A stretch of DNA of 64,000 nucleotides from an uncultured Saprospiraceae bacterium (GTDB lineage: Bacteria; Bacteroidota; Bacteroidia; Chitinophagales; Saprospiraceae), in contig CALJOK010000050.1 of the NCBI GenBank assembly GCA_937981555.1, positions 62,001-126,000 of the forward strand, written 5' to 3'. Below the pieces are notes generated by a model, which was not told where the DNA came from, did not search any database, and saw only the letters and a program-made list of their open reading frames with translations. Positions 60,359-64,000 of the stretch are shown here, piece by piece. Position 1 is the stretch's first letter, and every line of letters starts with the position of its first letter. A program made the translations under genes and the position numbers.

Positions 60359-61177
60359 CTACACAGCCACACTATGATCTCTCAACGCATCATTCAACGA
60401 AGTCTTTTTATCTGTACTTTCTTTTCTCTGACCAATGATCAAAGCACAAGCAACTTGGTAATCTCCTGCTGGAAATTTCTTCGTGTACGTTCCAGGAATC
60501 ACCACCGACCTTGGTGGAACAACTCCTCGATGCGTCACAGGTTCTTCACCAGTCACGTCAATGATATGAGTTGATTTTGTCAAAACAACATTTGCTCCAA
60601 GTACCGCTTCTTTTCCAACTCGAACTCCTTCGACAATAATACTTCGCGAACCGATAAAGCAATTGTCTTCGATGATCGTCGGAGTCGCCTGCAATGGTTC
60701 CAATACTCCACCAATTCCCACACCTCCACTCAAGTGAACATTTGCCCCAATTTGAGCACATGATCCAACTGTCGCCCAAGTATCGACCATTGTTCCGCTT
60801 CCGACATGCGCTCCAATATTTACATAACTTGGCATCATAATTACACCTGGCGCAAGGAATGCACCATGTCGTGCAATCGCATGAGGCACCACTCGAACGC
60901 CTAATTCTTTGTATCCTTTTTTCAAGGGAATCTTATCATGAAATTCAAACATACCCACTTCCAACGTTTCCATTTTTTGAATTGGGAAATACATCACAAC
61001 TGCTTTCTTCACCCAATCATTTACTTTCCAATCCCCATCTGCAGTTGGTTCAGCTACTCGAAGTCTACCTTTATCAAGATGTTCGATAACTTCTCGGATA
61101 GCTTCTTGGGTTGGGTTTTCGTGGAGGAGATTTCTATCATCCCACGCTTGTTCGATAGTATTTTGTAAATCGTTCAT
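60359..61177 (-). CDS. dapD: 2,3,4,5-tetrahydropyridine-2,6-dicarboxylate N-succinyltransferase DapD
   Basis: 272 aa, normal for DapD. Left-handed beta-helix hexapeptide repeats occupy 105-225 (VIMMPSYVNIGAHVGSGTMVDTWATVGSCAQIGANVHLSGGVGIGGVLEPLQATPTIIEDNCFIGSRSIIVEGVRVGKEAVLGANVVLTKST), with GVRVVPHAIARHGAFLAPG just before. It succinylates the lysine/diaminopimelate intermediate in the cytosol. No other dap gene is nearby. Ends at the hairpin shared with its convergent neighbour. Confidence 0.95.
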   Translation of the reverse strand: MNDLQNTIEQAWDDRNLLHENPTQEAIREVIEHLDKGRLRVAEPTADGDWKVNDWVKKAVVMYFPIQKMETLEVGMFEFHDKIPLKKGYKELGVRVVPHAIARHGAFLAPGVIMMPSYVNIGAHVGSGTMVDTWATVGSCAQIGANVHLSGGVGIGGVLEPLQATPTIIEDNCFIGSRSIIVEGVRVGKEAVLGANVVLTKSTHIIDVTGEEPVTHRGVVPPRSVVIPGTYTKKFPAGDYQVACALIIGQRKESTDKKTSLNDALRDHSVAV

Positions 61178-61266
61178 TTTAAAATTTGTATGATTTGTTT
61201 ATGATTTTAAAAATAGGTTTATATACGATAACAATGAATTTACATTTTCTTAAAAACACTTTCTAG

Positions 61267-61929
61267 CTAAAAAAAACTAAGTGCAATAAACTGAGTTGCC
61301 AATCCAACCAAATAACCTCCGTACAAATCTTTTGGCTCATGCGCATCTAAAATCAATCGAGATGTTCCGACAATTCCACAAATTAAAATAGTGGTTGTCA
61401 ACAATCCAAAAAGAGTGACCTCTATCATTCCAAAAATTCCAGTATTGCATACAAAAGGAAATAATTCTGATCGTTGAATCGTAATCAATATCATTCCTAA
61501 AAATCCCCCCATTCCTACAGCATGCAAACTAATTTTGGAAAACAGCGTTATAAAAAATGCCAAAAATAATCCAATCACCGCACCCAAAAAGCAAGCTTTA
61601 AATGCAACAGGCATTTCTGGGCTCCGATAAATTAAATAGTAAGTGGAAATGTAAAAAACTCCCGTAACAATGAATGGTCCAATACGGTCTTGCGCATTTT
61701 TTAATTCAAGAGAAGGGATTAGTTTTAATGCTTTCATCATTAAAACTGAAATGATTGGAATAAAAAAAGTAGAAAAGAAAACCATCAAAATATTTCGCAT
61801 TCCACCTTTTACACTATTCGTCCCAAATAAATGCGGATCTACAGAAAGTAAAATAAGCAACATATAAGTAACCATCAACAAGGGATGGAAAACAATAGAA
61901 AAAAAGTATGCGATGAATTTGAGTAACAT
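61267..61929 (-). CDS. PAP2-like polytopic membrane protein
   Basis: 220 aa, about six TM helices. The last part has SKISLHAVGMGGFLGMI and SRLILDAHEPKDLYGGYLVG, which line up with the PSGHA and SR...H...D blocks of PAP2 phosphatases, but the canonical K-x6-RP block and Ser of PSGH are replaced, so catalysis is doubtful. The family is seen in Bacteroidota as PAP2-like or unannotated. Function may be non-enzymatic. It lies between dapD and the CotH-like gene, same direction as both. Confidence 0.6.
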   Translation of the reverse strand: MLLKFIAYFFSIVFHPLLMVTYMLLILLSVDPHLFGTNSVKGGMRNILMVFFSTFFIPIISVLMMKALKLIPSLELKNAQDRIGPFIVTGVFYISTYYLIYRSPEMPVAFKACFLGAVIGLFLAFFITLFSKISLHAVGMGGFLGMILITIQRSELFPFVCNTGIFGMIEVTLFGLLTTTILICGIVGTSRLILDAHEPKDLYGGYLVGLATQFIALSFF

Positions 61930-61958
61930 TTACCTTTATTTTTGAAAAGGCAAAATTA

Positions 61959-63083
61959 TCATTTTTTAGGACAAAGTTTATTCAATTCCATTGGCATATT
62001 TTTTTCATCCTCTAAAATTTTATAAAAAGATTTTAAATATTTCGTGACATCTTTTTTACAACGTTTATGAAGTGGTTCAAATTCTTTTACCATTTGAAGG
62101 GTCGCTTCTTTTTGATTTAAAAAATGCTCCGCCACTTTTTTCAATTCTTCCTCTGAATATATTTTTCCCAGAAACACTCGTTGCTTAGTACTTTTCAATT
62201 TATAGTCAGGGTTTGGAATGGCATACGTCGCAGAGACTAAGCCTGAAAAATCAAAATCATATGGAAAAGTGCAAAGCAAGCTATTAGGTTCAGGACGCAA
62301 TAATTTCACATTTCTCATATGTGTTATACTCCAATCCGCATTTCCAATCATACATTGGAACATGGCCTGAACAGTACCATTATAGGTGTCAACAGAATCG
62401 ACCGTACAATACTTCTTTTCAACGACTTTCGAATTGGTTCGTCGAGCTAATTCATTATCATCTTCAAGAATCATCCCCATTCGCTCAAACATTTTTTTCC
62501 CGCTACCGGATTGCACATATTTGATTTTGACTAATTGAGCACGTAGACTATATTCTGAATGAAGGTTATACATTTTATAAATTAAATACTCTTTTAGTAT
62601 ATTTTGCTTTGCTTCTTTTTTATCATCTAGGCAATGAGAGACCAATTTGAGGGAATTATATTTACGAGAGAGTCCCATTTTTTTTAATCCCTTTTTCTTA
62701 AACTTTAGTCGTAAAGGAGGAAATTCGCAAATTCTTCTTCGATATTTTCCACGAGGTTTGATCTCAACTTTCAGATCAACTTCTTCTAATTCGCCATTAT
62801 TAAAAGAAATTTTGCCTGGCATGTATTCAACTAATTTCTTTTTATGAAAAAGAAGGGAGTCAAAATTGGCTTCCAAAGTCATTTCAAAGATTTCGTCTTT
62901 TGAAATAAAATCAAAAATGCTTTCTTTCTTTTTCGACTTTTCTTCTTCTTCCTCATCATCAGAGTCCATTTCTATTATAGCTGAGTCCATTGAATTCATA
63001 GAAAGAGAATCCGAATTAACGTTTTGCCCAAAAGAAAAAAATGGAAGAAGTAAGAAAAGAATAATTTGTAGGTTTTTCATCAT
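61959..63083 (-). CDS. CotH-like kinase-fold exported protein
   Basis: 374 aa. Signal peptide MMKNLQIILFLLLPFFSFGQ, then an acidic/lysine low-complexity region (MDSDDEEEEEKSKKKES). The domain has FNNGELEEVDLKVEIKPRGKYRRRICEFPPLRLKF, SLKLVSHCLDDKKEAKQNILKEYLIYKMYNLHSEYSLRAQLVKIKYV, GMILEDDNELARRTNS, CMIGNADWSITHMRNVKLLR and TFPYDFDFSGLVSATYAIPN, matching CotH-type kinase layout (GNxDW...N and DFD metal site). Known CotH kinases phosphorylate exported proteins; here this is inferred. The start may be either of the first two Mets. Confidence 0.7.
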   Translation of the reverse strand: MMKNLQIILFLLLPFFSFGQNVNSDSLSMNSMDSAIIEMDSDDEEEEEKSKKKESIFDFISKDEIFEMTLEANFDSLLFHKKKLVEYMPGKISFNNGELEEVDLKVEIKPRGKYRRRICEFPPLRLKFKKKGLKKMGLSRKYNSLKLVSHCLDDKKEAKQNILKEYLIYKMYNLHSEYSLRAQLVKIKYVQSGSGKKMFERMGMILEDDNELARRTNSKVVEKKYCTVDSVDTYNGTVQAMFQCMIGNADWSITHMRNVKLLRPEPNSLLCTFPYDFDFSGLVSATYAIPNPDYKLKSTKQRVFLGKIYSEEELKKVAEHFLNQKEATLQMVKEFEPLHKRCKKDVTKYLKSFYKILEDEKNMPMELNKLCPKK

Positions 63084-63170
63084 AGTTATTTTGAGAGGTA
63101 AAAGCTCTTCATCCTAATTAATGCTTGAAGAACATTTCAAAAATAATCATAAAAACTAAAAGTATTGTTA

Positions 63171-63200
63171 TTGAAAAGGTTTTATTTTGTTGTAATTTGC
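63171..63200 (+). promoter_or_regulatory. candidate promoter of alkaline phosphatase gene
   Basis: TTG (63171-63173), 19-bp spacer, TAATTTGC (63193-63200). This fits the Bacteroidota -33/-7 arrangement, with the -7 one base short of TAnnTTTG. It lies 88 bp before the ATG at 63288. Confidence 0.45.
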
Positions 63201-63287
63201 TTTACTGGATTTCTCTTCTTTTTTTTTGAAAAGAGAATTGCAGCATATAATTTTTACATCACTACTTTTTCTTAGAATTAATTTTTC

Positions 63288-64000
63288 ATGTCACTACATA
63301 AATGGATTATATTACTTATCGTTTTTGCTTTTTCAAGCTGTGGAAATAAAAAAACAACAAGTCCGATTTCCTCTCAGGAATCCCATGAGCATACCGACCC
63401 CGTTATTCCTTATCCAAAAAATATTATTTTGATGATTGGAGATGGAATGGGAATAGCTCAAATTACCGCTTCTATGTATTTGAATAGGAAAGGTTCTTAC
63501 CTTGAACAATTTCCAGTTGTTGGCTTTCAAAAAACATTTTCAGGAGATAATATAATTACAGATTCTGCGGCAGGTGCGACTGCAATGGCCTGTGGAGTCA
63601 AGACTTATAATAATGCGATTGGAGTAGATATGGATACTCTTCCTGTGCAATCTATTTTAGAGTTATCTGAAAAAAATGGATTAGCGACTGGATTGATTGC
63701 CACCTCGCCAATCACCCATGCGACACCTGCTTCGTTTATTTCACATGTATCTCATAGACAATTTATGGAGGAAATCGCTTTAGGATTTATGGATACTAAA
63801 ATTGATTTTTTCGTGGGCGGAGGAAAAAGGTATTTTGATCGACGAGAATCCGACGAAAGAAATTTATACCAAGAACTGAAAGATGATGGATACTATGTAA
63901 GTGATTATTTCAAAAAAGATATTTTTGAAACACATATAAGTTCAAAGAAAAATTTTGTCTTTTTTACTGGAGATGAAGATCCTCAACAAGCTAGAAATGG
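63288..64000 (+). CDS. alkaline phosphatase lipoprotein, 3' end cut by window edge
   Basis: 237 residues visible; the rest lies beyond the window. Lipoprotein signal MSLHKWIILLIVFAFSSC with C18. The alkaline phosphatase domain begins NIILMIGDGMGIAQITAS with metal ligand D52, then NIITDSAAGATAMACGVKTYNNAIGVD with nucleophile S93, GLIATSPITHATPASFISHVSHR and FFVGGGKRYF. It should release phosphate from organic esters in the periplasm or on the cell surface. Metal ligands in the missing C-terminal half cannot be checked. Confidence 0.92.
   Translation, partial: MSLHKWIILLIVFAFSSCGNKKTTSPISSQESHEHTDPVIPYPKNIILMIGDGMGIAQITASMYLNRKGSYLEQFPVVGFQKTFSGDNIITDSAAGATAMACGVKTYNNAIGVDMDTLPVQSILELSEKNGLATGLIATSPITHATPASFISHVSHRQFMEEIALGFMDTKIDFFVGGGKRYFDRRESDERNLYQELKDDGYYVSDYFKKDIFETHISSKKNFVFFTGDEDPQQARN

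Noticed and set aside
1-64000. CRISPR array, prophage, integron or IS element
   Set aside because: No regularly spaced repeats, integrase, transposase or phage structural gene is visible; the direct and inverted repeats seen are too short or too few.

Overview
The window is about 64 kb of an AT-rich bacterial chromosome, most likely from the phylum Bacteroidota, with a Saprospiraceae-like or neighbouring lineage as my best guess. The phylum call rests on many short lipoprotein signals, TAnnTTTG-type -7 promoter elements, A-rich rather than Shine-Dalgarno leaders, and families typical of the phylum (DUF5606, TIGR02757, DUF6503-like, DUF1800/DUF1501 pairs, VPS10/BNR proteins, vWA proteins with a carboxypeptidase-regulatory domain). 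The class is a guess. I saw no rRNA, prophage, IS transposase, CRISPR array or conjugation gene. This is mostly ordinary chromosome with small accessory patches.

Layout: 1-2.1 kb holds the 5' part of a CtpA/Prc-type protease and an alpha/beta hydrolase. 2.3-11.3 kb holds a 513-aa unknown helical protein, a small RiPP-like precursor peptide, a LolA-like protein, a large BNR/VPS10 protein, RecX, a DUF6503-like protein, an Ogt alkyltransferase, a lipoprotein and MscL. 11.3-18.1 kb holds an AsmA-like protein, tRNA-Val, a GH25 lysozyme and the DUF1501/DUF1800 pair, which is separated by a 27-bp inverted repeat. 18.2-26.5 kb holds a TPR lipoprotein, two tandem thioredoxin-fold paralogues, tRNA-Cys, a sodium:solute symporter, an S37 peptidase and an ALDH7-type dehydrogenase. 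27-33.7 kb is more accessory: DUF5606, an N-terminal fragment of an M3 oligoendopeptidase, a glycosyltransferase, an SMI1/KNR4 protein, a 30-aa membrane ORF, TIGR02757, DUF1203, an Ada-like protein flanked by 15-bp direct repeats, an M50 protease, and a gene cut by an in-frame TGA.

33.8-39.4 kb carries an acyl-CoA dehydrogenase, a PaaE-type 2Fe-2S reductase and, divergently, an AlkB-type membrane hydroxylase. Together these suggest alkane or fatty-acyl oxidation. A second glycosyltransferase, a LysE exporter and YjbQ follow. 39.7-43.7 kb has two tandem vWA paralogues. 43.8-47.4 kb has a rhodanese and a three-gene minus-strand group (DUF2891, polytopic membrane protein, lipoprotein). 47.5-56.3 kb has MnmG, a PP2C-like phosphatase, a conserved unknown 475-aa protein, DUF4279, an M15 peptidase, DinB, a CNHC thioredoxin-like protein and an Ate1-like aminoacyl-tRNA-protein transferase. 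56.3-64 kb has an M1 aminopeptidase, an SMI1-pentapeptide fusion, DapD, a PAP2-like membrane protein, a CotH-like protein and the start of an alkaline phosphatase.

Genes are mostly single or in short runs, closed by clear intrinsic terminators. Much of the coding capacity goes to exported enzymes and lipoproteins (proteases, lysozyme, phosphatase, BNR and vWA proteins), which suits a heterotroph living on polymers. I found no obvious large novel system. The best leads are the Cys-free pinensin-type precursor peptide, the TGA-split gene, the truncated M3 peptidase, the terminator-like hairpin just before the vWA gene, the inverted-repeat elements, the SMI1-pentapeptide fusion and the direct repeats around ada.
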